Part shown: positions 34,596 through 43,480 of the stretch, piece after piece
Numbering within the stretch: the first letter of the stretch is position 1
Layout: each line of letters opens with the position of its first letter
Source: JBIQKZ01 sp044464765
GTDB taxonomy: Bacteria; Pseudomonadota; Gammaproteobacteria; Burkholderiales; Burkholderiaceae_B
Assembly (NCBI GenBank): GCA_044464765.1
Contig: JBIQKZ010000004.1
Location: 124,001-188,000, forward strand
Direction of reading: 5' to 3'
Length of the DNA stretch: 64,000 nucleotides
The notes under the pieces: model-generated
Database searches by the model: none
What the model was told of the DNA's origin: nothing
What the model saw: only the letters and a program-made list of their open reading frames with translations
Made by a program: the position numbers and the translations under genes

Positions 34596-34849
34596 CAGGA
34601 GAAGTCTGCAGACCGTGCGAGATCACCTAAGCGTGGCGCCTCAAAATCCGCATCGGCAACACCCGGCATGGCCAACAAGTCGGCAATCTTCTTATTACTG
34701 CCGGTAAGACGCTGGTAAAGCTCGATGCTCATAAGGACATGAGCCGGCCGGCCCCGGTCGGTGATGAATACCGGCTTGGTTGTTGCAAGCCGTTTTGCCT
34801 CGCTTGCCCCTTGATTGAACTCGCGACTGGATATGGTGATGATGGTCAT
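34595..34849 (-). CDS. Phd/YefM-family antitoxin
   Basis: 84 residues. The N-terminal Phd fold (TISSREFNQGASEAKRLA, KPVFITDRGRPAHVLMSIE) binds DNA and dimerises; the C-terminal ~30 residues (ADADFEAPRLGDL) would wrap the toxin. AGGTG lies before the ATG. It is first in the operon behind nested inverted repeats, as usual for self-regulated toxin-antitoxin pairs. Confidence 0.88.
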   Translation of the reverse strand: MTIITISSREFNQGASEAKRLATTKPVFITDRGRPAHVLMSIELYQRLTGSNKKIADLLAMPGVADADFEAPRLGDLARSADFS

Positions 34850-34911
34850 GGGTGCACCTCGGCAATGCTCAAATGTAGTTATGTTTCTACATTTTACGCC
34901 AGGTGCAACCC
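34850..34911. promoter_or_regulatory. Nested inverted repeats upstream of the toxin-antitoxin pair
   Basis: The inner pair AAATGTAG (34871-34878) and CTACATTT (34887-34894) has perfect eight-base arms. An outer pair GGGTGCACCT (34850-34859) and AGGTGCAACCC (34901-34911) matches except for one extra base. The inner pair is a good candidate for the Phd operator; the outer arm includes the ribosome site of the antitoxin gene. Confidence 0.6.
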
Positions 34912-34940
34912 GGAATCAATCGGCCCGTCAAGCACCATCG

Positions 34941-36197
34941 TTATTCAACAAACACTTCGTCCAAGGTTTGCGCATCAAGCACGTTCAACGACCAGGTTTC
35001 CAACTGAGTGGGCGTAGCGGCTTGCACACGTTGGCGGCACGCGTCGGGCAACGGGCCGAATTTACGAACTAACAGGCTTTGCAATAAAGCCGCCTGACCA
35101 CGCTGCTCGCCTAGGCGCTCAAAACTGGTGACGAATGCCATCTTCTTCTCCTTCTCCATTGCGATCATGGCCTGACCGAAGGCCGGTTCTACCCCAGCCA
35201 TCGTTTCCCATCGCCAGGCATCAGCACACATTTCATCAATGCCTTTAAGTGCTTTCCAGCCTAGCAGTTGTTCAGCTAAAGCCGTATCGGCCCAGCACGC
35301 GGCGATGTCGCCGGGGCGGCGATCCGCCATGGCGTAGGCCACCGGGCGCCCGCTGGCTTTCTCGAATGCCCGCACCAGTTCCAACACCGAATAGCCCTTG
35401 CCCGTGCCCAGGTTGACGGTAAGCAGCTCCTGGTCGGCGGCCTCGCAGCGGCGCAGGGCTGCAATATGCCCCTCGACCAAGTCAGTGACATGGATATAGT
35501 CGCGCACGCCCGTGCCGTCCGGCGTGTTGTAATCGTTGCCGAATATATGAAGCGTATCGCGCTTGCCGGTGGCCACCTGGGCGACGTAGGGCATCAGGTT
35601 ATTGGGCACACCCTGCGGGGCTTCGCCAATCAAGCCGCTGGGGTGCGCCCCCACTGGGTTGAAATACCGCAAACGCGCAATGCGCCAGCCAGGTTCCGAG
35701 CGATACAGGTCGTGAAGCATGTCTTCAATAACCAGTTTAGTGTAGCCATAGGGGTTGGTGGCCGAACGTGCATGGCTTTCCGTCAACGGCAGCTCGACAG
35801 GATCCCCATAAACGGTGGCGGACGACGAAAAAATGAACGTGCGCACGCCGGCGCGCTGCATCGCACTTAGCAGTTGCGTGCTGCCATTGATATTGTTGTC
35901 GTAATACGCCAAAGGGAGCTGGGTGGATTCGCCCACTGCCTTCAAGCCGGCAAAATGCATGACGGCATGAATCGGGAACTGTGCAAAGACCTCGTCCAGC
36001 GTGCGCGCGTCGCGCACATCGCCTTGAACAAAGGCAGGGGCAATGCCGGTAATTTGCTGAATACGACCAATAACCGACGGCGCGCTATTACACAGATTGT
36101 CCAGCACCACCGTACCGTACCCAGCCTGCTGCAACGCGACAACCGCATGGCTACCGATAAAACCGGCGCCACCCGTCACCAAAACCAATTTCGTCAT
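34941..36197 (-). CDS. galE: UDP-glucose 4-epimerase with an Rpn/DUF4351-derived C-terminal tail
   Basis: 418 residues against the usual ~340. Residues 1-~335 are a complete GalE: NAD motif GGAGFIGSH, catalytic FSSSATVYG and NPYGYTKL (Ser, Tyr, Lys), ending CADAWRWE as GalE proteins do. The remaining ~80 residues (VEPAFGQAMIAMEKE to LDAQTLDEVFVE) match the tail of the Rpn-like protein at 9288, which has ELEPAFAQAMIAMEQE and LDAQALEEVFAS. The epimerase makes UDP-Gal for surface sugars. The ATG at 36197 is preferred; a TTG nine bases upstream is also open. The fusion joins at about 35200. Confidence 0.9.
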   Translation of the reverse strand: MTKLVLVTGGAGFIGSHAVVALQQAGYGTVVLDNLCNSAPSVIGRIQQITGIAPAFVQGDVRDARTLDEVFAQFPIHAVMHFAGLKAVGESTQLPLAYYDNNINGSTQLLSAMQRAGVRTFIFSSSATVYGDPVELPLTESHARSATNPYGYTKLVIEDMLHDLYRSEPGWRIARLRYFNPVGAHPSGLIGEAPQGVPNNLMPYVAQVATGKRDTLHIFGNDYNTPDGTGVRDYIHVTDLVEGHIAALRRCEAADQELLTVNLGTGKGYSVLELVRAFEKASGRPVAYAMADRRPGDIAACWADTALAEQLLGWKALKGIDEMCADAWRWETMAGVEPAFGQAMIAMEKEKKMAFVTSFERLGEQRGQAALLQSLLVRKFGPLPDACRQRVQAATPTQLETWSLNVLDAQTLDEVFVE

Positions 36198-36407
36198 GAC
36201 AAGCAATTACTCTATAAAGGCATAAGCGCCATAAAAACGGCGGGCGTCGATGCTTTCCCGAAGCATGGATCCGCGTTACCGGGGATTCTAGCAGGCCCAT
36301 ATCCCCACAACAGAAACGCACCACACAACCCAGCAAAAGCGCGCTTGGGTTAAACTCGCGCCTGACCCTATTCTGGGCAACCCACGTACAGCCGTTCCAG
36401 CCCCATC

Positions 36408-37676
36408 GTGCCAAACTTAATTGCCTTTCTTCTAGCCGTGCTTTGCGCCAGCCTCCCGCTGGCGAACTTGAACAGCGTGAAAGCGCCCAGCGCCCTGTTC
36501 TACGCGGTGCTGGTCTTCGCCCTGGTGCTGCTGGCACAGCGGCGTTTCGCGGGCTTCGGCGAGGTAACGACCAGGTACCGCCCCCTGCTCATCTGCTTCG
36601 CCGTGCCGCTGCTGGCCGCCTGCGTGTCGTCGGTGTATTACAGCCATTGGGCGGGCGCCAACGGCGAAGGGGCCATACGGTTCTTCCTGGGCGTGTTGCT
36701 GCTGCTACCCGCGTTCGCCATGATTCCCGCCCAATGGCTGCGCCAATCGGCCTGGGGCTTTGCCCTGGCGGGAGTGGTGTCCAGCATTATTGTGCTGCAG
36801 CTGTCTTGGCCCCATTTCATACGCCCCCACACACCCGTACACAATGCCGTGACCTATGGCAATTTAATGCTGCTGGCGGCCGTGGTCACCTGCTTTTCCC
36901 TGGGGTGGCGGCTAACCCCCTGGGACCGCACCGAGGCTGTCGTCAAGATCGTAGCCACCGTAGCCACCCTGGGCGGATTCATTTTGACCCAAACCCGTTC
37001 CGGCTGGGTGGCCATGCCGATATTCATCGTAATCGGCGTCGTACTGTTTGCGGGCCTGAAACACCGCTGGCGCGCCTTGGCGGCCCTGGTGGCGGTGGGC
37101 GCCATTATGGCAGGCGTGTTTCTAAGCAACGACCACCTGCGCAGCCGTGCCGTAATGGCGTATGACGAGACACAAAGCTGCTTGTACGAGAACAAGACCC
37201 AAGACACTTCCATTTGCGTTCGCCTGCAACTTTGGCGGGCCGCCGTCGACATGGCCGCGCAGAAACCCTGGGTAGGCATTGGCGACGGCGGCGACTTTGC
37301 CGACCATTTGAAAGCCGATTCCTACCCCAAGGGCATTGTTTCAGATTTTGTGATTACCGAATACTTCGGCGAGCCGCACAACGACGTGCTGTTCCTGCTG
37401 GCCACCTTCGGCATCCCCGGCGCTCTTGGCCTGTTGCTGGTGTACCTGGCCCCCTGCTGGTATTTTGTGCGACGGCTGGCGTCGCACAACCCCCAACACG
37501 CTCGTGCCGCAGCGGCCATGGGCCTGGCCTTCTGCCTGGGCTTCGCGATATTCGGCATTACCGAACTGATGTTCCGGCGTATGCACACCATTGGCTTCTA
37601 TAGCCTGTTTGTGGCGCTTTTCCTAACGCTTTCCGATCCCGGCGGCACCCCAGCCGGTAAAACAACAAAAACCTGA
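36408..37676 (+). CDS. waaL: O-antigen ligase (WaaL family) membrane protein
   Basis: 422 residues, about ten to twelve membrane helices and one large periplasmic loop near residues 245-330 (CLYENKTQDTS, WVGIGDGGDF, GEPHNDVLFLLATFGIPG). The Wzy_C-type block HNDxLxxxxxxGIxG is characteristic. It joins the finished O-chain to lipid A-core in the periplasm. The start is GTG at 36408 without a good ribosome site. It is followed after five bases by a GT9 gene and is divergent from galE; the 210 bases between show no other gene. Confidence 0.85.
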   Translation: MPNLIAFLLAVLCASLPLANLNSVKAPSALFYAVLVFALVLLAQRRFAGFGEVTTRYRPLLICFAVPLLAACVSSVYYSHWAGANGEGAIRFFLGVLLLLPAFAMIPAQWLRQSAWGFALAGVVSSIIVLQLSWPHFIRPHTPVHNAVTYGNLMLLAAVVTCFSLGWRLTPWDRTEAVVKIVATVATLGGFILTQTRSGWVAMPIFIVIGVVLFAGLKHRWRALAALVAVGAIMAGVFLSNDHLRSRAVMAYDETQSCLYENKTQDTSICVRLQLWRAAVDMAAQKPWVGIGDGGDFADHLKADSYPKGIVSDFVITEYFGEPHNDVLFLLATFGIPGALGLLLVYLAPCWYFVRRLASHNPQHARAAAAMGLAFCLGFAIFGITELMFRRMHTIGFYSLFVALFLTLSDPGGTPAGKTTKT

Positions 37677-37681
37677 TCCCC

Positions 37682-38620
37682 ATGAGCTCCACCGTAGTTT
37701 TTATCCGCAGCATGCGCTTCTTTGGCGGGCACCTGGTCGCCTACCCCTTGCTATACCAGTTGAAACAATCGCGCCCCAATGATGCCATCTGTGTGGTGGC
37801 CAACGACCCCGTACAGGCCCACTACACCCACCTACCCTGGGTAGACCGCTTCGTCCAGGCCAACGGCTTCCGTACCAGCTACCGCAGCATCCCCGCCCGC
37901 GCGGGCTTGGTCATGGCCCTGCATTACACCAGCGAGCGCTACAGCCTGCTGTCGACCGCACGACGCGCCCGCATGCGCCTGGGCTTTCGCAATAAACGCG
38001 CCTTCGACTTCCTGTGGACCCATAGCCGGAAGAAAGACTACAACGAATATCTGGGCCTGGCCAACCTGAACCTGCTGCGCACCGTGCACGACTTCGACCC
38101 CATTGACGCGGCACGCGGCTGCATACAATGGATCGCCTCGGGCAGGACCGAACCCGTGCAAACGTCGGACGTGGTCTTCATGGTGGGCGGCGGTGCCGGG
38201 GCGTTCAAACGTTGGGGTGTGCACAATTACATGGCTCTGGCGGATCGGCTGAAGGGCCTGATGGGCCGCGACACCACATTCACCTTCGTGCTGGGCCCGG
38301 ACGAGAAGCAGGAAACTGCCCTACTGCAGCAACACCCCCGGCCCGACTTTCGCCTGCTGGTGTCCCGCCCCCTGGCGGAAATAGCCCAAGTGTCGCTAAA
38401 AGCGCGTTTAACCGTGGCCAATGATTGCGGGCCATCGCACATTGCTCAGAACGCCTGCGGCCCCTACGTAGGCTTATTCAACGAGCCCAACCCGCAATGG
38501 TTCTGGCAACGCAAGAACTCCGCCTCGGTAACCCCCACAGACGGCACGGATAATATTCAGGCCATTACCGTCGATCAAGCCTACGCTGCTTGCCAACGGG
38601 TTATGGCACAGCCGGTATAA
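37682..38620 (+). CDS. GT9 heptosyltransferase-family LPS core glycosyltransferase
   Basis: 312 residues with the ADP-heptose:LPS heptosyltransferase fold: FIRSMRFFGGHLVAYPLL near the start, MVGGGAGAFKRWGVHNY near residue 165 and NDCGPSHIAQNACGPYVGLF near 245. It transfers a heptose or related sugar to the lipopolysaccharide core in the cytoplasm. The five-base gap to waaL suggests one transcript and a role in building the acceptor core. Confidence 0.85.
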   Translation: MSSTVVFIRSMRFFGGHLVAYPLLYQLKQSRPNDAICVVANDPVQAHYTHLPWVDRFVQANGFRTSYRSIPARAGLVMALHYTSERYSLLSTARRARMRLGFRNKRAFDFLWTHSRKKDYNEYLGLANLNLLRTVHDFDPIDAARGCIQWIASGRTEPVQTSDVVFMVGGGAGAFKRWGVHNYMALADRLKGLMGRDTTFTFVLGPDEKQETALLQQHPRPDFRLLVSRPLAEIAQVSLKARLTVANDCGPSHIAQNACGPYVGLFNEPNPQWFWQRKNSASVTPTDGTDNIQAITVDQAYAACQRVMAQPV

Positions 38621-38660
38621 CGACGTTTGATGGCGACGCGTTGCCTATCGCCAGATCACC

Positions 38661-38666
38661 TATAAT
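38661..38666 (+). promoter_or_regulatory. Possible -10 element of the wzz gene
   Basis: A consensus TATAAT lies 53 bases before the wzz start in a short AT-rich gap. TTGCCT upstream is only 14 bases away, too close for a good -35, so the promoter assignment is weak. Confidence 0.3.
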
Positions 38667-38718
38667 CAAACACTATTAAAATTAAACTTGGCCTAGCCGC
38701 ATTGCTTTGGAGCACCGC

Positions 38719-39807
38719 TTGGACCCCCGCACAAACCCTTCGACCCAGTCTGATGAAATCGACCTGCGCGAGCTGTTCTGCACGCTTTGGAATGCAAAGT
38801 GGACGATTGTTCTTATTACGCTGGCCTGTACAATAATCGCCGCCGCCTATGCGTTCTTAGCCACGCCCATTTACCAGGCTAGCGCCCGAACCCTGCCGCC
38901 TATCAGCAGCGGTTTAGCAGCTTATAACTTGGGAAGCCAGTTAACGGGCATCAATATTGTCAGAACAATTACTGGATACCCTACCCCTGGGATAGAAAGG
39001 TTGACGGCAGATGCAGCTTATAAAGCATTTTTGCAGCGACTGGACTCCGATACGGTGAGACTCCAGTTTTTTAACGAGCTGTATCTTCCCGCTCATCGTG
39101 ACACTACCAACACAAATCAGATAGAGGCGCTGTGGAAGCGATTAGCCAAAAACCTAAACGTAAAGTTACCCAAGCCGGGCGAATATGCCGCCACAGTTTC
39201 TATTGATGGCACCGACCCCGAAGTTATTGCCGTCTGGGCCAACGCCTACGTCGATTTAGCTGTTAACGCCACCCGTCAAGACCTGTTAAGTGATCTAGCG
39301 GGCGAGGTTGCACTGCGTAAGCAGGCAGTCTCAGACCAAATCGCTACTTTGCGAAAAGTAGCACGCCAAACACGCGACGATCGCATACAACGTGTACAAA
39401 ACGCCCTAACTGTCGCAGAATCTATCGACCTACAAGTGCCGCCTGCCGGGAGCCCACTAATTTCAGTCAATAGCGGGGCAATCGGCGACACAGGTACGTT
39501 GTTAGACGGCAGCATGATGTACTTGCGGGGCGCGAAAGCATTACGCGCCGAGCTGGAATTGCTTAACAGCCGTGAAAATGACGACGCTTATATCGCAGAG
39601 TTGCCCGATTTGCTAAAAACACAAGCGTTGCTGGCAAGCATAGACCTGAACCCCGAGAAGCTTTCCGTTATCACGTGGGACCGAGCCGCCACAGTTCCCG
39701 AAGACCCAGTCAAACCCAAGAAAGCCGCCTCCGTAGTCTTAGGAATTATCGTGGGGCTGATACTGGGCGTACTGTTCTCGCTGACTCGTAGAATGTTCAG
39801 GGTTTAG
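38719..39807 (+). CDS. wzz: Wzz-type polysaccharide chain-length determinant
   Basis: 362 residues. Cytoplasmic start DEIDLRELFCTLWNAKW, first helix at ~30-50, a long periplasmic domain with a coiled region, and a second helix at the C-terminus preceded by the Pro-rich PEDPVKPKKA motif typical of Wzz. It sets O-chain length with Wzy in the inner membrane. I choose TTG 38719 because TTTGGAG lies six bases before it; a TTG 12 bases upstream is also open. It ends overlapping the dehydratase gene end by 11 bases on the other strand. Confidence 0.88.
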   Translation: MDPRTNPSTQSDEIDLRELFCTLWNAKWTIVLITLACTIIAAAYAFLATPIYQASARTLPPISSGLAAYNLGSQLTGINIVRTITGYPTPGIERLTADAAYKAFLQRLDSDTVRLQFFNELYLPAHRDTTNTNQIEALWKRLAKNLNVKLPKPGEYAATVSIDGTDPEVIAVWANAYVDLAVNATRQDLLSDLAGEVALRKQAVSDQIATLRKVARQTRDDRIQRVQNALTVAESIDLQVPPAGSPLISVNSGAIGDTGTLLDGSMMYLRGAKALRAELELLNSRENDDAYIAELPDLLKTQALLASIDLNPEKLSVITWDRAATVPEDPVKPKKAASVVLGIIVGLILGVLFSLTRRMFRV

Positions 39808-41629
39808 GCTGATATTCAGGTATCCAACGTTTAAGCTCAGCGCGGACCTCCTCGTCACTGACAGCGACTTCAGCTGCTTGCCATGCTTGTACATAAGTAT
39901 GGAAGCCCTCTGGCACAGCCCGTGAACGAGCTATCCGTAGCTTCTCATGTGGCGTTTCAAGTGTTTCCTCGGCATCCGCCAAGAGCTCTTCATATAGCTT
40001 TTCACCAGGGCGTAAGCCGGTAAACTTAACTTGAATTTCATCCTCGGTATACCCTGACAATCGAATCATATTGCGAGCCAAATCCACTATCATTACTGGT
40101 TCGCCCATGTCCAGAACAAAGATCTCGCCCCCCTTACCCATGGCTGCCGCCTGCAACACCAACTGAGCGGCTTCAGGTATAGACATAAAATAGCGATTAA
40201 TTTCGGGGTGAGTTACAGTTACAGGCCCCCCCCGGGCAATCTGTGCCTGAAATTTGGGAATAACACTGCCGGTGCTGCCCAGCACGTTACCAAAACGCAC
40301 CATTTGGAACCGAGTGCCTCTACCCTCGCAATGCAGCACCTCGCACACCATTTCGGCCATACGCTTGGTAGCCCCCATCACATTAGTGGGGTTTACTGCC
40401 TTGTCCGTCGAAATCAGCACAAACCGCTCCACACCATACCGTTGGGCGCAGCGCCCAACCACTAGGGTGCCAAACACATTGTTGCGAACCGCTTGCCAGG
40501 CATTGCCCACCTCCATCAATGGTACGTGCTTGTAAGCTGCCGCGTGAAATACAACGGCGGGGCGCCACCGGGCAAAAATCTCGTCCATGCGCGCCTTATC
40601 TCGCACGTCACCAGCCAATGTCACAATTTCAACGCCAGACGCTTCCTCGCGAAACCACTGCTCAATCATGTAAAGGGCAAATTCGTTTGCCTCAACCAAA
40701 ACCACAGTGCGCGGCGAAAATCGAGATAATTGGCGACACAACTCACTGCCAATCGAGCCCCCAGCTCCAGTCACCAATATCGTTTTATCAGACAGCATAG
40801 CCTTTACGTGATCGCTGTCGATACGGACTGGCTGACGTCCCAATAAGTCTTCGATCTTGACCGGTCGCATCACGTTAACTGCAACTCGACCGTTCATTAG
40901 CTCGTCTAGCGCTGGGACGGTAAACAGCAACGCGCCTGCTTTGGTGGCCATTTCACTAATGCTGCGCAGAACAGACGAACGTACGGACGGCATGGCAAAA
41001 ATGACGTGCTTGGCCTGATGTCGCGCCAATACCTTCGCGATATCAGAGGTGCGCCCCTCTACTCGACAGCCAGATAATTCCAGCCCCTGCTTAGCGGGAT
41101 CGTCGTCTACCAGGGCCACTACGTTCCATTCAGGCGTGCGCTCCAATTCGCGCACCAGCATTGCACCAGCTGTACCTGCGCCCACAATCACCACAGGCTT
41201 TCCTTGGCCTGTAATCCCGCTATATAGCGTATGCTCCTTCCACATGCGCCAGGCAACGCGGCCCCCACTCATCAACAACAACAGCAATATGGGATACAGC
41301 ACAACCATCGAACGCGGAATTGCTATATGTGGCCTAGAAAACAACGTAAACAACACCAGGGCAAGCGTGGACACCACGACCGCTTTCAACACCCGCCTTA
41401 AATCGGGCAGGCTGGCAAACTGCCACATGCCTCGGTATAAACCCGCCCAACGACAGGCAACCAATTGAACGAGCAACAGAAACGATAAACCAACAAAAAC
41501 TTCGTAATCGTAGAATGCTGGCCAAGTAAAATTAAAACGGATAAGAAAACTACCCATCCAAGCTACGACCACCATGAGCAGGTCGAATGCGAAAACTAAA
41601 AAAATTCGCATATTAATATTGAGCACCAT
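39797..41629 (-). CDS. Membrane-bound UDP-sugar 4,6-dehydratase (WbpM/PglF/CapD family)
   Basis: 610 residues. Four N-terminal membrane helices in residues 1-~120, a CoA-binding-like Rossmann domain (VVIVGAGTAGAMLVREL near 150), then the SDR dehydratase domain (ILVTGAGGSIGSELCRQLSRF near 290; STDKAVNPTNVMGATKR near 425, with Met in place of the usual Tyr of YxxxK, as in this family). It forms UDP-4-keto-6-deoxy-GlcNAc for QuiNAc4NAc/FucNAc4N-type sugars. AAGGATTTT before ATG 41629 fixes the start; the frame is open 48 bases further. Last gene of the O-antigen locus, probably the WlbL equivalent. Confidence 0.88.
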   Translation of the reverse strand: MVLNINMRIFLVFAFDLLMVVVAWMGSFLIRFNFTWPAFYDYEVFVGLSFLLLVQLVACRWAGLYRGMWQFASLPDLRRVLKAVVVSTLALVLFTLFSRPHIAIPRSMVVLYPILLLLLMSGGRVAWRMWKEHTLYSGITGQGKPVVIVGAGTAGAMLVRELERTPEWNVVALVDDDPAKQGLELSGCRVEGRTSDIAKVLARHQAKHVIFAMPSVRSSVLRSISEMATKAGALLFTVPALDELMNGRVAVNVMRPVKIEDLLGRQPVRIDSDHVKAMLSDKTILVTGAGGSIGSELCRQLSRFSPRTVVLVEANEFALYMIEQWFREEASGVEIVTLAGDVRDKARMDEIFARWRPAVVFHAAAYKHVPLMEVGNAWQAVRNNVFGTLVVGRCAQRYGVERFVLISTDKAVNPTNVMGATKRMAEMVCEVLHCEGRGTRFQMVRFGNVLGSTGSVIPKFQAQIARGGPVTVTHPEINRYFMSIPEAAQLVLQAAAMGKGGEIFVLDMGEPVMIVDLARNMIRLSGYTEDEIQVKFTGLRPGEKLYEELLADAEETLETPHEKLRIARSRAVPEGFHTYVQAWQAAEVAVSDEEVRAELKRWIPEYQPKP

Positions 41630-41704
41630 AAAATCCTTGGCCTTAATAACACAACGCCAGTGTGTTTCAACTGCCATTTCCGACAGGCGACGTCTGCATC
41701 AACT

Positions 41705-42298
41705 TCAATTAATCAGTACTTTTAGTGTGTCGAGGATAATTTTTATATCCCCGAAAAATGTACGTGTACGCACGTACTCTGTGTAATAACGCAACTTGAT
41801 GGGTAGAACTTCGTGCACATAAGCTTGATGTGGGTCTTGTGCTTGCCCTAAAATCTGATTCTCATCACGATACTCTATCGAAGCCCTGTCCGTAATACCA
41901 GGCCGAACCGAAAGCACAACCTCACGAATATCGGCCGGATAACAAGCTACATAACGCGGTACCTCGGGCCTTGGCCCCACTAAGCTCATAGAGCCTAGCC
42001 AAACATTCAACAACTGGGGCAACTCATCGAGCTTGTATTTTCGTAACCACTGACCAACTCGAGTTACACGGTTATCAGCACCCACAGTAATTTGCAACCC
42101 TTTACGTTCAGCCTCCGTCACCATGGTGCGAAATTTGTAGATTCGAAATGTTCTTCCAGACAGTCCAACCCTTTCTTGTCGAAAGAACACAGGGCCAGGC
42201 GAATCGATTTTTATTAAAACCGCAAACAACAAAAAAACAGGGGATAGGAATATCAACCCTATCCCGCTAAGCAAAAAATCAAACAGTCGTTTAGCCAT
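41705..42298 (-). CDS. Initiating sugar-phosphate transferase (PglC/WlbG type)
   Basis: 197 residues: the short form of the polyprenyl-phosphate hexose-1-phosphate transferases, with one re-entrant helix near the start (KRLFDFLLSGIGLIFLSPVF), then FFRQERVGLSGRTFRIYKFRTM, DELPQLLNVW with the catalytic Asp-Glu pair (KLDELPQ), and SLVGPRPE. It puts the first sugar phosphate on undecaprenyl phosphate. The ATG follows the aminotransferase stop directly. Together with the dehydratase and aminotransferase it forms a PglF-PglE-PglC-like set. Confidence 0.9.
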   Translation of the reverse strand: MAKRLFDFLLSGIGLIFLSPVFLLFAVLIKIDSPGPVFFRQERVGLSGRTFRIYKFRTMVTEAERKGLQITVGADNRVTRVGQWLRKYKLDELPQLLNVWLGSMSLVGPRPEVPRYVACYPADIREVVLSVRPGITDRASIEYRDENQILGQAQDPHQAYVHEVLPIKLRYYTEYVRTRTFFGDIKIILDTLKVLIN

Positions 42299-43456
42299 TT
42301 AGTTTAATGCATTATGTACTGCACTAATCACGCGCCGTACATCGTCATCAGCCATCCTTGTGTACAGGGGAATGGACAACGTACGCTCAAAAATTTGCTG
42401 ACTGACTGGAAACATTTCGGGCGTAAGTTTGTATTTATCCCGCCAATAGGGTTGCAGGTGCAAAGGGACATAATGCACACTACACCCAATGTCCTGCTGG
42501 TGCATACGTTCGATAAAGCTATCGCGCCCAATTTTAACGGATGAATCCAGTTGAATAACGTATAAATGCCAGGCATGAACATCCCCCTTTGCTGCGTGAG
42601 GAGGGAGAATAATTGGCAGCCCTTTAAAGGCTTCATCATACATAGCAGCGATGTGGGCTCGCTTGGCCCTGAACACATCTGCTTTCTTTAGTTGATGAAT
42701 TCCAATTGCCGCAGAAATATCGGGCATATTGTATTTATATCCCGGTGCAATAATTTCATAATACCAACTAGGCGCTTTTGAGGTAAATCTATCGAAAGCA
42801 TCGCGACTAATTCCATGAAGCCGCATGACGCGGGCTCGCTTTGCAAGCTCAGGGTTTCGCGTGACAAGCATCCCCCCTTCCCCAGTTGTAATTGTTTTAT
42901 TCGCATAAAAGCTAAATACCGTTACGTCGCTGTCAAGAGTACCGATTAGCTTGCCATTACAGGTCGTCGGCAAGGCGTGCGCAGCGTCCTCCATGACTCG
43001 CAGGCCATGCTTTTGCGCGACCTTCAGCAAACTTTCCATGTCAGCCGCACGCCCGGCAAAATGCACAGGAATAATAGCCTTGGTGCGCGGAGTTATCGCA
43101 TTTTCAAGCGCCTTGACATCAATACAAAGCGTTGTAGGATCCACGTCAACGAAGACGGGATCCGCCCCCAAGTAACGAACCACTTCGGCCGTCGCAGTAA
43201 ATGTATGTGTCGTTGTGATGACTTCGTCACCAGGCCCTATGCCTAATGCTTCCAAGCCAAGGTGCAATCCCGCCGTGGCAGAATTGACAGCAACGGCCTC
43301 AACGCCGTCTCCCAAGTACTCTGCAAAATCCATTTCAAACTGTTTTGCTTTCGGTCCCGTTGTTACCCATCCTGAACGGAGGGATTCAACCACCTCTGCA
43401 ATTTCCTCTTCGCCAATCTCTGGCGCAGCAAAGGGAAGAAACTTTTTCTCTGGCAT
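42299..43456 (-). CDS. DegT/DnrJ/EryC1 UDP-sugar aminotransferase (PglE/WlbF type)
   Basis: 385 residues. PLP-binding Lys in FSFYANKTITTGEGGM near residue 183; TTHTFTATAEVVRYLGADPVF and MEDAAHALPTTCNGK are family marks. It transaminates the 4-keto-6-deoxy sugar made by the dehydratase at 39797 to a 4-amino sugar. The ATG at 43456 is preferred over GTG 43465, because TAGG lies at the right distance from it. It sits between the GNAT gene and the sugar transferase gene, all closely spaced. Confidence 0.9.
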   Translation of the reverse strand: MPEKKFLPFAAPEIGEEEIAEVVESLRSGWVTTGPKAKQFEMDFAEYLGDGVEAVAVNSATAGLHLGLEALGIGPGDEVITTTHTFTATAEVVRYLGADPVFVDVDPTTLCIDVKALENAITPRTKAIIPVHFAGRAADMESLLKVAQKHGLRVMEDAAHALPTTCNGKLIGTLDSDVTVFSFYANKTITTGEGGMLVTRNPELAKRARVMRLHGISRDAFDRFTSKAPSWYYEIIAPGYKYNMPDISAAIGIHQLKKADVFRAKRAHIAAMYDEAFKGLPIILPPHAAKGDVHAWHLYVIQLDSSVKIGRDSFIERMHQQDIGCSVHYVPLHLQPYWRDKYKLTPEMFPVSQQIFERTLSIPLYTRMADDDVRRVISAVHNALN

Positions 43457-43480
43457 TCCTTTCACCTACTATTTATATGG

